Of a stretch of 42,546 nt of DNA, positions 16,557-25,170 are shown piece after piece. Each line of letters opens with the position of its first letter. Position 1 is the first letter of the stretch. The translations under genes and the position numbers were made by a program. The stretch is from Gardnerella vaginalis 1500E (GTDB taxonomy: Bacteria; Actinomycetota; Actinomycetes; Actinomycetales; Bifidobacteriaceae). The stretch covers positions 1 through 42,546 of the forward strand of contig NZ_ADES01000004.1 in assembly GCF_000263595.1 (NCBI RefSeq), in the 5' to 3' direction. The notes beneath the pieces were generated by a model. The model ran no database searches, had not been told where the DNA came from, and worked only from the letters and a program-made list of their open reading frames with translations.

Positions 16557-17003
16557 ATGCTTTTTACTAATAATATGCTTAGCAATGTTTTAGTTTGCGT
16601 TGTAATGGTTTTTTGTTTTGCTCCTTCTTTAATTTTCCTAGTTAGCGAAATTATGTTTCTTATACCGTTTTCTCGTCGAAACAAAAAGATATATAAAGAG
16701 AAAAAGTATATTAAAAGTATTGGCGGAGATGTTTCTAAATATAAGCCGTCAGAGCCTATGCCGTTGATTCCGTGGAATGCTGTTGCAGTTTATTTAGCTG
16801 GATGGCCTGTTATGATTTTAGCGTTCATAATTAACGAGGTTTGTAATTTTTATCATCTTATTGATAAAGAGACTGTTGATCTTACAGGTTACAGGTTGAT
16901 TATTCCATTTGAAACTTGTAGTATTTTATGTGCTTTTATTGCTTTAGCTGCAATGATTGGTTATTCAGCGTATGCAGTATCTCAAAATAGAAAAAATAAG
17001 TAG
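16557..17003 (+). CDS. Small membrane protein of unknown function
   Basis: This 148-residue protein is not a family I recognise. GGGAGGA sits about 7 nt upstream of the ATG, so expression is likely. Three hydrophobic segments are visible at about residues 8-38, 70-92 and 118-140. The first two are separated by a very basic loop (RRNKKIYKEKKYIK) and a stretch with KPSEPMPLIPWNAVAVYLAGWPV, and the C terminus is basic (QNRKNK). It follows the MerR gene by 67 bp on the same strand and converges on the HAD phosphatase gene. No signal peptide cleavage site or catalytic motif is seen. Confidence 0.7.
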   Translation: MLFTNNMLSNVLVCVVMVFCFAPSLIFLVSEIMFLIPFSRRNKKIYKEKKYIKSIGGDVSKYKPSEPMPLIPWNAVAVYLAGWPVMILAFIINEVCNFYHLIDKETVDLTGYRLIIPFETCSILCAFIALAAMIGYSAYAVSQNRKNK

Positions 17004-17321
17004 CAGCATAAAAGTAAGTTACAAATTATAAAATGAGTACTACTTTTTATGTTTTTTATGCTTTATTTTGCGTATTCTAATCTAATTTGACATAACGTAC
17101 ATTATCGGATAAATATATCAAGTAAATATACTCGAGCAATAAGCTCAAACGACATAAACTGCACAGTAATGTAAAGAAAATGTCGTTTTTTCGTTAAATT
17201 TCGACCAAAATTACTCAAGTTTGCGTAGTTTATGTCGCTTTTTTGCAAAAATCCGACTAAAACAGCGCAAGCTTGTAAAGAAAATGTCGCGCGTCTTACA
17301 AAAGTCTTATTAAACAATAAG
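17004..17321. other. Intergenic region between convergent genes with an ATGTCG repeat cluster
   Basis: I see no credible gene here. A minus-strand frame of 71 codons (17102-17317) lacks a ribosome site and family features. The region is AT-rich and carries the repeats listed for 17149-17289. Confidence 0.6.
17149..17289. repeat. Direct and inverted repeats built on ATGTCG
   Basis: GTAAAGAAAATGTCG occurs twice exactly (17171-17185 and 17275-17289). CGACATAAACT (17150-17160) is the exact inverse of AGTTTATGTCG (17227-17237). ATGTCG is followed by CT or T runs in two of its three forward copies. The pieces do not make one simple terminator. Confidence 0.75.
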
Positions 17322-18056
17322 TTAAGCGAAATATTCTAAAACTGCTGTGCTTAATTCGCTTACGTTGTCAATAATCCTGTAAGATTCGTGTGCTTTAAGC
17401 TCACCAGGTTCAGCGTAACCCCAAGCGCATCCCAAGCAATCTAATCCGCATTCTTTTGCTCCGTCAGCATCAGTCCAACGGTCGCCAACCATAAGTGCTC
17501 TGTCTCCTTGAGACGCATCATAGCCTATTTGATCGAATACGTAGCGAATAACTTGCGCTTTAGTAATACGCGACATATCCCTACTCGCGCCATAAATTCC
17601 GTCAATAAGATTATTAAATCCGAAATAATCGCAAATAGGTTTCATTTGATATTCAGGCTTGCATGATGCGGTCGCCAGATAAAAACCTGCTTCGCGCAAT
17701 TTAATAAGCTGCTCAGGAATACCATCGTATACTTTATTGAGCAAACAACCTGGGATTTTGCTTCCAGGAACGTTCGGATCGTCAAAAGTAGCAATCTCAG
17801 AATAATATTTGCGATAAATAGCAAGACCCTGCATCTGCAGATTTTCAGGAACTTTAATTCTTTGGAAGGATTCTAAAATAGATGGTCCTATAAAACGTTG
17901 CATTTCAGCATCGTCAGGAATAGGCTGACCTAATTCTTTCAAAGCAAGCTTAGCGCAGGTAATAATTCCTACGTCAGATTTTGTTAAAGTGCCATCAAGA
18001 TCTAACAGCACAACATTTCGTGAGATTTTTCTCGAGGTCATCGAGCAATCACTCAT
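17322..18056 (-). CDS. HAD-superfamily hydrolase, phosphoglycolate-phosphatase-like
   Basis: This 244-residue protein has HAD motif I VVLLDLDGTLTKSD (Asp19 and Asp21), motif II around ATASCKPEYQ and motif IV MVGDRWTDADGAKECG. A four-helix cap lies between motifs I and II (FIGPSILESF), as in Gph/PgmB-like phosphatases. The substrate cannot be told from sequence; small phosphorylated metabolites are usual. The ATG at 18056 overlaps the end of rbpA by 8 bp, so translation is coupled; an ATG five codons later is an alternative start. Cys residues near the C terminus (CGLDCLGCAWGY) are frequent in this subfamily. Confidence 0.87.
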   Translation of the reverse strand: MSDCSMTSRKISRNVVLLDLDGTLTKSDVGIITCAKLALKELGQPIPDDAEMQRFIGPSILESFQRIKVPENLQMQGLAIYRKYYSEIATFDDPNVPGSKIPGCLLNKVYDGIPEQLIKLREAGFYLATASCKPEYQMKPICDYFGFNNLIDGIYGASRDMSRITKAQVIRYVFDQIGYDASQGDRALMVGDRWTDADGAKECGLDCLGCAWGYAEPGELKAHESYRIIDNVSELSTAVLEYFA

Positions 18057-18396
18057 AGTCAGGAATCCAGCCTTCGTGATGCATTTTCAAACGCTTATCT
18101 AGTAAAGTCTTCAATTCGTCTTCACTACGGCGTTCAAGCAACATGTCCCAGTGTGTGCGAGACGGCTTGTTAAAATCGTCGTCAGGACGGTCGTCTTCGC
18201 CTTCGCGATGAGCAATTGAACCGCAGCGGCACTCCCATTCTTCAGGAACATCAGCACCTTGAGCAAAAGGAAGTATTGTGCGGTGACCCTTTGGGCACAC
18301 ATATGCAACATCCTCGCGCGCAGCAAAATCTACATTATCGTCAGATTCCAAAGATTTTGCGCCAATGCTCATACCACGTAAACTGCGTTCTGCCAT
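18049..18396 (-). CDS. rbpA: RNA polymerase-binding protein RbpA
   Basis: RbpA is an actinobacterial factor that binds RNA polymerase and the primary sigma factor and stabilises open promoter complexes. The 115-residue protein starts with MAERSLRGMSIGAKSLESDD, has a central core domain, and ends with the sigma-interaction segment RTHWDMLLERRSEDELKTLL. The core keeps Cys34, His38, Cys56 and Cys58 (VCPKGH and WECRCG), so it looks like the zinc-binding type known from Streptomyces and not the zinc-free mycobacterial form. AAGGAG precedes the ATG. Transcribed with the HAD gene. Confidence 0.94.
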   Translation of the reverse strand: MAERSLRGMSIGAKSLESDDNVDFAAREDVAYVCPKGHRTILPFAQGADVPEEWECRCGSIAHREGEDDRPDDDFNKPSRTHWDMLLERRSEDELKTLLDKRLKMHHEGWIPDYE

Positions 18397-18458
18397 AGTA
18401 TCTCCTTATTTAGTACTTTATAAAACTACCTAATTGCACGGACTAGCTGTTACAAACG

Positions 18459-21092
18459 TTACACATCCGAATATGCCACAACGCCACGGTTCATAAGTAA
18501 TGCAGCTTCGTGAGCGTTAGATGCAAGATTCTTATCGACACCGCTTATAGCTTGTAAATACTCTCCCGCTGCGCAAAGCTGGGTGAGTAAATCAATAAGA
18601 CGTTTTGCTTGACGAACAAAATCTCCGCCAGTATTGTCGCTATTTTGCAAAATGTCGGCTAAATCTGCTCCCTGAGCCCAATCGTACATAATATCAACCG
18701 CACCAAATTCAAGCGGTCTTAAAGATGGAAGATGGGCGTTTGCGCATAATGCGCTAGTACGCATAAACAATTCTTTCATTCTCAATACTGTATTAAATAT
18801 TGCACCATCTTTTCCGCCTGGATAGCGTCTAGGTTCTCCCCCTGCAGGTCCTCTAGATTCATAAACTAATGCAGACAAGCATGATAATAATTCAAGAGGC
18901 GTAAGATTATTAAAAATTCCTTCGCAAATCGCCTCAGCAAAAACAATATCTAGTTCATTATATAGTCTTCGCAACAATTGTCCGCGATCAGTAAGGCATA
19001 AAATATTTTGCTTGTTATTATCTTTAGAAGATTGCAAATAATTCAAACTGTACAATACGTCACAAATATGGTCAAAAGTTCGAGCAACAGAACCAGTACG
19101 AGATTCATAACGTTCACGCACTTGCTCAAGCTCCTTATGTTCGCGCATCCAATGGTATCCCCAACGTAAATGTTGTTGAATATCTGGGCATGCAGCACAA
19201 GGATGCTTTCTCTCTTCTTCGCGAAGCAAAGAAATAGTGTCATCTAGCTTCTTAAAAGCTGCACTTCTTTCAGCATCAGTCTTAAATAAGGTGTGTTTAA
19301 GCTTACGACGCTGATCATGCTGAGCTTCTTTAAGTTTCATGCGCAGCTGAAGAAAATCAGCAAAATCTCCCTGTTCACAGTGAAAAGCTTCTTCATATCC
19401 TTTAAGAGCTGTTTCAAGTTCGTTCATGCGACTATGTAAACGTTGGGCTGAAGCATTAGCTTCCCACTGTGCAAATGAGCAATCCAAAGTTGTGCGAGCA
19501 GTATCCGCATCGCTTGAATGCAGCAAATTAACAGCCATATTAAACGTTGGCACAAAGCTTGAATGTAAAGGATACACTCGCTTACTAGAAAGTGCTGCAG
19601 CTTGAGCTGGAATAAAATCAGCATGATCGACTAATACAGCATGACCAATATCGTCAATTCCGCGCCTTCCAGCACGGCCAGTAAGCTGCGTAAATTCGCC
19701 TGGAGTAAGAGGAACATGACCTGTGCCATCAAACTTTACTAGCTTTTCTACCACAACGCTTCTTGCAGGCATATTTAAGCCTAAGGCTAGTGTTTCTGTT
19801 GCAAAAACAACTTTAATAAGACCGCGTTCAAATAGTGTTTCAACAATATGTCTAAATAATGCAATCATTCCAGCATGATGAGCTGCAAAACCTTGTTCAA
19901 GTGAAAACCTAAATCTTTCAAAAGAAAGTGCATGCAAATCTTCTTTTGAAAGTTGATTTGCAACCATGGTGTCAACGATTTTGCGAATTTCATACATTTC
20001 ATCATCGGAAGTAAGAATTAATCCAGCATTCAAGCATTGCTGAACAGCCTGATCGCAGCCTGAACGAGAAAAAATAAAGTAAATTCCTGGAAGCATCCTC
20101 AAGTAATCTAATTCGTCAATAACAGCCCAACGTTTAGGAGTATGGCGGCGAGCAGATTTATCTGATTCGGCCACTCCCCTTCTAACAACACGCTTTTTTC
20201 CTTTTCTATAACGGTATTTGCTGTCACTGTATGAATCCTGACGTCTACGAGCGCGATGCTCCCATTCGTTAAGTTTCCTAGTTAATGCAGGATTTACGCG
20301 TTTAGTTTCGTTTCCTTTATTGTCGCGATCATACAAATCCAATAATTCAGGCTCAGTTCTGCCATCTTCCTGAATAACAACATGCCTTTCAAGAGGTACA
20401 GGCCTGTGCTCATCTACAACCAAATGTGTTGTTCCACGCACAGATTCAAGCCATGCAGAAAAATCTTCCACATTAGAAACTGTTGCAGATAAACCGATGA
20501 TTTTCACTGTTTTTGGAAGGTGAATAATAACTTCTTCCCAAACTGCCCCACGGAATTTGTCTGCAAGATAATGAATTTCGTCAAGAATTACAAATCCAAG
20601 AGAATTAAGCGTAATAGAGCTTTCATACAGCATATTGCGCAAAACTTCAGTTGTCATAACAACAATATCTGCTTCAGGATTTACAGATGTGTCTCCTGTT
20701 AGTAAACCAACATTTTTAGAACCGTATTGTTCGCAAAAATCATGATATTTTTGATTACTTAAAGCTTTTATTGGCGTAGTGTAAAAGGCTTTTACGTTAC
20801 GCTGTTGAGCTAAAAATACTGCAAAATCTGCAACAACAGTTTTTCCTGCACCTGTAGGAGCAGCGACTAAAACATTATTTTCAGCTTCCAGCGCATCAAT
20901 TGCTTCACGCTGAAAATCGTCTAAATCAAAAGGTAAAGAACGTTCAAAATTTGCGGCCATTGAGTGCTCATGTTTAATAACTTCACGAAAAGCAGCAAAA
21001 CGTTGAGCAGGAGACAATAAAACGTCACCGTTTTTGCAGTTATCTGTTTGTGAATTATGCAAAATATGCCCCGCGCTATCTTTATTGTTCAA
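18459..21092 (-). CDS. helY: Ski2/Mtr4-like DEAD/DEAH-box helicase HelY
   Basis: This 877-residue superfamily-2 helicase has Walker A APTGAGKT (78-85), the DEIH box at 171-174, FYTTPIKALSNQKY (motif Ia), GLSATVSN (motif III) and a motif VI QLTGRAGRRGID. A long C-terminal helical part with CAACPDI is typical of the HelY and Mtr4 group, which unwinds RNA or RNA-DNA. The farthest start is TTG at 21092, 16 bp after the preceding gene, with no clear ribosome site; a later ATG at 20963 is possible but would cut a conserved-looking SPAQRFAAFRE segment. It forms an operon with the small membrane gene and pafBC, as helY does near paf genes in other actinobacteria. Confidence 0.92.
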   Translation of the reverse strand: MNNKDSAGHILHNSQTDNCKNGDVLLSPAQRFAAFREVIKHEHSMAANFERSLPFDLDDFQREAIDALEAENNVLVAAPTGAGKTVVADFAVFLAQQRNVKAFYTTPIKALSNQKYHDFCEQYGSKNVGLLTGDTSVNPEADIVVMTTEVLRNMLYESSITLNSLGFVILDEIHYLADKFRGAVWEEVIIHLPKTVKIIGLSATVSNVEDFSAWLESVRGTTHLVVDEHRPVPLERHVVIQEDGRTEPELLDLYDRDNKGNETKRVNPALTRKLNEWEHRARRRQDSYSDSKYRYRKGKKRVVRRGVAESDKSARRHTPKRWAVIDELDYLRMLPGIYFIFSRSGCDQAVQQCLNAGLILTSDDEMYEIRKIVDTMVANQLSKEDLHALSFERFRFSLEQGFAAHHAGMIALFRHIVETLFERGLIKVVFATETLALGLNMPARSVVVEKLVKFDGTGHVPLTPGEFTQLTGRAGRRGIDDIGHAVLVDHADFIPAQAAALSSKRVYPLHSSFVPTFNMAVNLLHSSDADTARTTLDCSFAQWEANASAQRLHSRMNELETALKGYEEAFHCEQGDFADFLQLRMKLKEAQHDQRRKLKHTLFKTDAERSAAFKKLDDTISLLREEERKHPCAACPDIQQHLRWGYHWMREHKELEQVRERYESRTGSVARTFDHICDVLYSLNYLQSSKDNNKQNILCLTDRGQLLRRLYNELDIVFAEAICEGIFNNLTPLELLSCLSALVYESRGPAGGEPRRYPGGKDGAIFNTVLRMKELFMRTSALCANAHLPSLRPLEFGAVDIMYDWAQGADLADILQNSDNTGGDFVRQAKRLIDLLTQLCAAGEYLQAISGVDKNLASNAHEAALLMNRGVVAYSDV

Positions 21093-21107
21093 ATTGTTTT
21101 ATGAGCT

Positions 21108-21446
21108 TTATAGTTTAATATCTTCTTCTCGAAGAGATTTTTCATCCCAGTGCTGCCATATTTTATGATGATTTTCGCGAATTTTTTGATGGTGTTCAAG
21201 CACTTTTTCTCTGGTTTTCTCATAGCGTTCTGCAGCTTTTTGAATAGGCAGAGTAAAAAGAGGATCTTTAGGCTCGTCGTCGTTTTCATTAGACTCGTTC
21301 AAATCTTCAAACTTAGAGGCAGCACTATCTGTAAAGTTAGCGCAAGTCCTAGCTAGTTTTATTGCGCTTAAAACAACTACAACTATTCCGGCGGAAATCA
21401 TGCACAGCATAAACACTGTAATGACTAGCCAAATCCACCATGGCAT
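21108..21446 (-). CDS. Single-pass membrane protein of unknown function
   Basis: This 112-residue protein has an N-terminal membrane segment (WWIWLVITVFMLCMISAGIV) and a charged cytoplasmic tail rich in Glu, Lys and His with coiled-coil character (YEKTREKVLEHHQKIRE). GGAGGA precedes the ATG, which comes one base after the pafBC stop. In mycobacteria tatA and tatC sit at this place between paf genes and helY. The protein is not TatA: it lacks the FGxxKLP hinge. The tight spacing on both sides implies a shared transcript with pafBC and helY; function unknown. Confidence 0.75.
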   Translation of the reverse strand: MPWWIWLVITVFMLCMISAGIVVVVLSAIKLARTCANFTDSAASKFEDLNESNENDDEPKDPLFTLPIQKAAERYEKTREKVLEHHQKIRENHHKIWQHWDEKSLREEDIKL

Positions 21447-21447
21447 A

Positions 21448-23370
21448 TTACTCCTCCGAGTTCGTGCTATCAGCGTGATTAACGCTTAATTCACGCTGTG
21501 CGCGGGCAATAATCATACTGCGCAATGTTTCTGGAGCAACAGCAGTAATGTGGCGAGCATGAGCAATACAAAATGCCACGAACCAAGAATCTGAAGAAAC
21601 CGTAAGATGAACCTCAACTCCGTTTCCGCAAGGTTTAATAGTAGCTCCAGATAAATTCTTTAAGAAATTAAGCTCTATTTCGTCAGTAGTGAAGCAGGTT
21701 TCAGTACCATTGTCAAAACTCCACTTACGAAGCTCGCTAACTGGAACGTCTGGAATTTCTAATTTAGACACAGGCTCCACAACTTCCGCACGCTCGATTC
21801 TAGCTACGCGAAGCACCTGCCAAATTCGAGGTAAGCCATTTGCCTTGTTAATAGTCGTATCTTTAGAAACAAACTCGCGCTTATCTTCAGGTGTTTGATT
21901 CTCAACATCAGTCCAAACAGCAACGTAGTAAACGCCTTCATCAACATAAATTTTTGAAGGAGCCACAACTTTGCGTCGAATACGGCCAGCTCCATCGGTA
22001 TACTCCATATCCAACAAAGCGGAGGCATTAATAGCACTACGCACAATCGAGCAATTGCGAGGCTCGATTTCGTAGCCTGTTAAGCTTAGCCAAGGAGTTT
22101 GGCCTGGAAGCACGTGGCGGCGAAGACGCTTATACAACGATTCAGCTTGCGCTCGCTGCTCAACTGGCAACAGTAGAGAGTGTGCTAAATAGTTAGCAGA
22201 TGCGGTTAGCATACTCAAATACTGTTGAGAAATGCCAGCAAGACGCTCCAAACCCAAAGAGTTTGTTGCAGAAACAATGCCCTCGTTTTCAAGAAGAGTC
22301 CAATCAATGTCAAAGAATTGGCTGCCTGCCATTTCACCGTCGTCGGAAACAGTAGTAAGCGTATTAATATCTTTGTGAAGAATCGTAACGAAACGACGAA
22401 GCTCATCCTCACTCTTTGGCTTTCCAATAAAACGCTCAGCTAGTTCGTTTAATGGGAATTCTTCGCCAAGATGGGCAGATAAGAAAAGCATCAAGCGTAA
22501 ACGGCGGTCAACTTCGCTGCCAGTTTGGAAGGAAGATCCTTTCTTTGCGTGAGATTTATCTGCTTCAGCATCTTGCGCTTCAGTATTTTGCAAAGGTGCT
22601 TCGTTATCTTCTTCGCTATTAAGTTTGTTATTTTCGTTGCATGCTGCAAAATCTACAGCTGCGTGCAAGCGACGGTGGAAAGCGTCAACTGCCTCTTGTG
22701 GGCTTACAACGCTTGAGCCTGGATGCTCTAGCACAAACATCGCTAAATCGTCTGCATCTGTATAAGCAACATTTAAGTGTTCTCCGTCAACGTCAACTGT
22801 TGCTGCAAAACGACGAGAATCAATAACTTTCACCAAAGAATCAGGAAGCATTTGAGTACCTAAACCAGGCGCAATAGAATCCAAACCTAATCCAGGAATA
22901 GGAGTTTGAGGAACTCGTGGAGCTGTGCGAGAAGTACGCTGCTGCTCATGCTGATCCGATTCAATAGAAGAAATAGACATTGAGCGAGCAAGATAATTTG
23001 CTGCTGCTAACACTGGCAATTCAGATTGGTCAAAACGTAAACGCACGCGAGGCTCATCGCCTAATTGCAAACGATATGAAGCAAAGTCTTGACCTTCGGA
23101 CTTCGATGAGTATTCAGGCTGCCTAGACTCGATTGCAATTCCCATAGCAGCTAGTTTTGCGCGATCTCGCTGGAATTGTTTTGCGAATGCTGCTTTGGCT
23201 GCTTGGTCAGCAAGCTCACCATAAGAATCTGCGTATGCTTTAACGCGCTGTGCAATTTGCCGCGAAGTCAGCCATTGCGGGAATGCGGAAGACAATACAG
23301 CGAGCACATCGAGCTCGTGTTTGCCCCATTTGTCGGAAAAACGTCGCCTTCCGTTGCTTCCTTCTACCAT
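21448..23370 (-). CDS. pafBC: WYL-domain transcription regulator, PafB-PafC fusion type
   Basis: This 640-residue protein has two consecutive HTH-WYL modules. The first winged helix covers about residues 15-90 (HELDVLAVLSSAFPQWLTSR), with a first WYL-like part around 165-245. After an acidic, low-complexity linker (about 250-285), a second HTH starts (RRLRLMLFLSAHLGEEFPL) with a second WYL-like part (ASALLDMEYTDGAGRIRRKV, VAPSKIYVDEGVYYVAVW). PafB and PafC are separate genes in mycobacteria and act together as a DNA-damage-response activator; here one gene carries both. GAGG lies just before the ATG. What it regulates here is not shown by the sequence. Confidence 0.85.
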   Translation of the reverse strand: MVEGSNGRRRFSDKWGKHELDVLAVLSSAFPQWLTSRQIAQRVKAYADSYGELADQAAKAAFAKQFQRDRAKLAAMGIAIESRQPEYSSKSEGQDFASYRLQLGDEPRVRLRFDQSELPVLAAANYLARSMSISSIESDQHEQQRTSRTAPRVPQTPIPGLGLDSIAPGLGTQMLPDSLVKVIDSRRFAATVDVDGEHLNVAYTDADDLAMFVLEHPGSSVVSPQEAVDAFHRRLHAAVDFAACNENNKLNSEEDNEAPLQNTEAQDAEADKSHAKKGSSFQTGSEVDRRLRLMLFLSAHLGEEFPLNELAERFIGKPKSEDELRRFVTILHKDINTLTTVSDDGEMAGSQFFDIDWTLLENEGIVSATNSLGLERLAGISQQYLSMLTASANYLAHSLLLPVEQRAQAESLYKRLRRHVLPGQTPWLSLTGYEIEPRNCSIVRSAINASALLDMEYTDGAGRIRRKVVAPSKIYVDEGVYYVAVWTDVENQTPEDKREFVSKDTTINKANGLPRIWQVLRVARIERAEVVEPVSKLEIPDVPVSELRKWSFDNGTETCFTTDEIELNFLKNLSGATIKPCGNGVEVHLTVSSDSWFVAFCIAHARHITAVAPETLRSMIIARAQRELSVNHADSTNSEE

Positions 23371-23599
23371 TGGTCCTCACGTATCATGTTTGAAATCTGT
23401 TTACTTATGTGTAAGTGCATGCAAAACTTGCAAAATGCGGTTTTATTTGCGCTGCAGTATTACACAACCTTTTCTATTTTAATGGTGTTTTGCGGTACGT
23501 GTGGACATTTTTTGAAAAAAGTTACAATAATTCTATATTTTTTGTTCACACAAACACAAACAACGTTGAAAATACGCCATTTTTTCGCGACACGCCATA

Positions 23600-25039
23600 C
23601 TAAACCCATGAATCTGGTTCAATTCCTTGCGGTCCAACAAATTCTCCATTTGGAACATAACTTGGCTCACCAGTGTCTTCTAATACTGCGTCAGCAAACA
23701 TTGATACCTGGTTGCCAAAAGTCCAATCTCCCCTAATTGTAACCGATTTTGCAGCAGCTAAAGCTGGTACGGAGTATGGGAATCTCTCGTTAAAATCGTT
23801 TATGTTCTTGTAATAGCGTGGATCCAAATCAATATCTGGGAATATGTAATTTCCATCTTCCATCTCGTAAGAATCAGTAAGATGGAATCTGTCGGATCGC
23901 ATAATAAACAAGTCATTTGTGGTTTTAACAGGCAAGAAACGCATACGGTCTACTTCCACGCAAAGCGCTTCGTCAAAAAGCGATGCAACAGCGCCCATTG
24001 CTGTTTCTAATTGGACTACTGGAGTGCTTGTTTCGTCAGTTGGGTCAACTGTTTTTCTGTTACAAATAACAGGAAGTGGCAAAACTCCATCATGTTCTTC
24101 CAGCTTTTTTTGCAACGCGTCAACACGAACCCAAATATTATTCGTATTAAAATATGGATGCTTTTTAATACTTTGCGCACTTCTGCGATCTTCCGGATGA
24201 ACCTGTGTCATTTCGCGAAGCATTAATCTTCCAGTTTGAGCATCTCGAACAATATGCCCACCTTTTCGATCAGCTTGGGTTCGTTTTGCAACTTCAATCA
24301 TGATTGGAGCGCCAGTATTTTCAAAATGCTGTGCAAGTGTTCTTGAAGGTCTTGCGCCTAAGTTGTCGGAATTTGAGATAAACAAATACTCAATACCGTG
24401 CTCTTTTAAAGTTTGTAATAATTTAGATTCCCACAGAGTTGAAAAAATATCACCATGTCCAGGAGGACACCATTCAAGGCAATGATCTTTTTCGTAAGAA
24501 ACCGGATCTCCTGTTTCTTCAACAAGTTTAGGCTCTTGATGCTGAATAATTTCAACTGGAATATCTTCCTGAATAAACTTACGATTGCGTTTTAGAACTT
24601 GCAAAGTATCGTGAGAAGTGCGGAAAGAGTTCATAAAAATCAGTGGAAGCTCAACTCCTAAACGCTGACGTGCTGTAAGAACCTGACCGATAATAATATC
24701 AATAAAGCGCATTTGACGAGCTTTATGTCTGCGAACTGGTAGTAAAGATTTTGCGCAAGACAATCCCATAGAAGTTCCCAAACCGCCGTTCAGTTTAATA
24801 AACGCTGTTTTTGCGAATGCGTTCACTGCTTTATCGTGATCAATAGTTTCGTAAATTTCGTGAAAAGTTGGAACGCTTTTAATAGGCTCAATTGTGCTTT
24901 CGCGAATAAACTCCCCTGAATTATCCCCAGATTTATTTACGCTCCAAACGTTATACAAGTGCTCAAATTGTTCAATAGCAATTTCGCTCATTCCTTGTTC
25001 GCGCATCTTTGCAGCGGACAATTCAAACGCGCCATCCAT
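23600..25039 (-). CDS. ugpA: UTP--glucose-1-phosphate uridylyltransferase, eukaryotic (UGP2) type
   Basis: This 479-residue enzyme makes UDP-glucose from UTP and glucose-1-phosphate; in bifidobacteria that supports the Leloir and lacto-N-biose routes and polysaccharide synthesis. The nucleotide-binding motif FIKLNGGLGTSMG (80-92) and KSLLPVR identify the UDPGP family and not bacterial GalU. Further motifs are LIFMNSFRTSHDT, WCPPGHGDIFSTL and YLFISNSDNLGA. AAGGAGG upstream fixes the start. It is a single gene between pafBC and the ABC transporter operon, both on the same strand, and is separated from the latter by a terminator. Confidence 0.94.
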   Translation of the reverse strand: MDGAFELSAAKMREQGMSEIAIEQFEHLYNVWSVNKSGDNSGEFIRESTIEPIKSVPTFHEIYETIDHDKAVNAFAKTAFIKLNGGLGTSMGLSCAKSLLPVRRHKARQMRFIDIIIGQVLTARQRLGVELPLIFMNSFRTSHDTLQVLKRNRKFIQEDIPVEIIQHQEPKLVEETGDPVSYEKDHCLEWCPPGHGDIFSTLWESKLLQTLKEHGIEYLFISNSDNLGARPSRTLAQHFENTGAPIMIEVAKRTQADRKGGHIVRDAQTGRLMLREMTQVHPEDRRSAQSIKKHPYFNTNNIWVRVDALQKKLEEHDGVLPLPVICNRKTVDPTDETSTPVVQLETAMGAVASLFDEALCVEVDRMRFLPVKTTNDLFIMRSDRFHLTDSYEMEDGNYIFPDIDLDPRYYKNINDFNERFPYSVPALAAAKSVTIRGDWTFGNQVSMFADAVLEDTGEPSYVPNGEFVGPQGIEPDSWV

Positions 25040-25100
25040 GTATTAGCCTCCTTGTATGTATGTGGCCATAAATAGTTTATGACCTTAATAGTTTAGCTAC

Positions 25101-25138
25101 AAAAAGCGTAGTCAGCAACTAAAGTCACTAACTACGCT
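25101..25138 (-). terminator. Terminator of the amino-acid ABC operon
   Basis: On the minus strand AGCGTAGT and ACTACGCT pair over 8 bp around an 18-nt loop and are followed by TTTTT. It lies 33 bp after the last permease gene. Confidence 0.75.
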
Positions 25139-25170
25139 TCCTAAATTTTGCTACAAATTTTAGCTACAAG

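Noticed and set aside
17102..17317. 71-codon minus-strand frame in the gene-free region
   Set aside because: No ribosome site, overlaps the ATGTCG repeats, and no recognisable protein features.
21108..21446. TatA at the position between pafBC and helY
   Set aside because: The FGxxKLP hinge and amphipathic helix are missing; the tail is a charged coiled coil.
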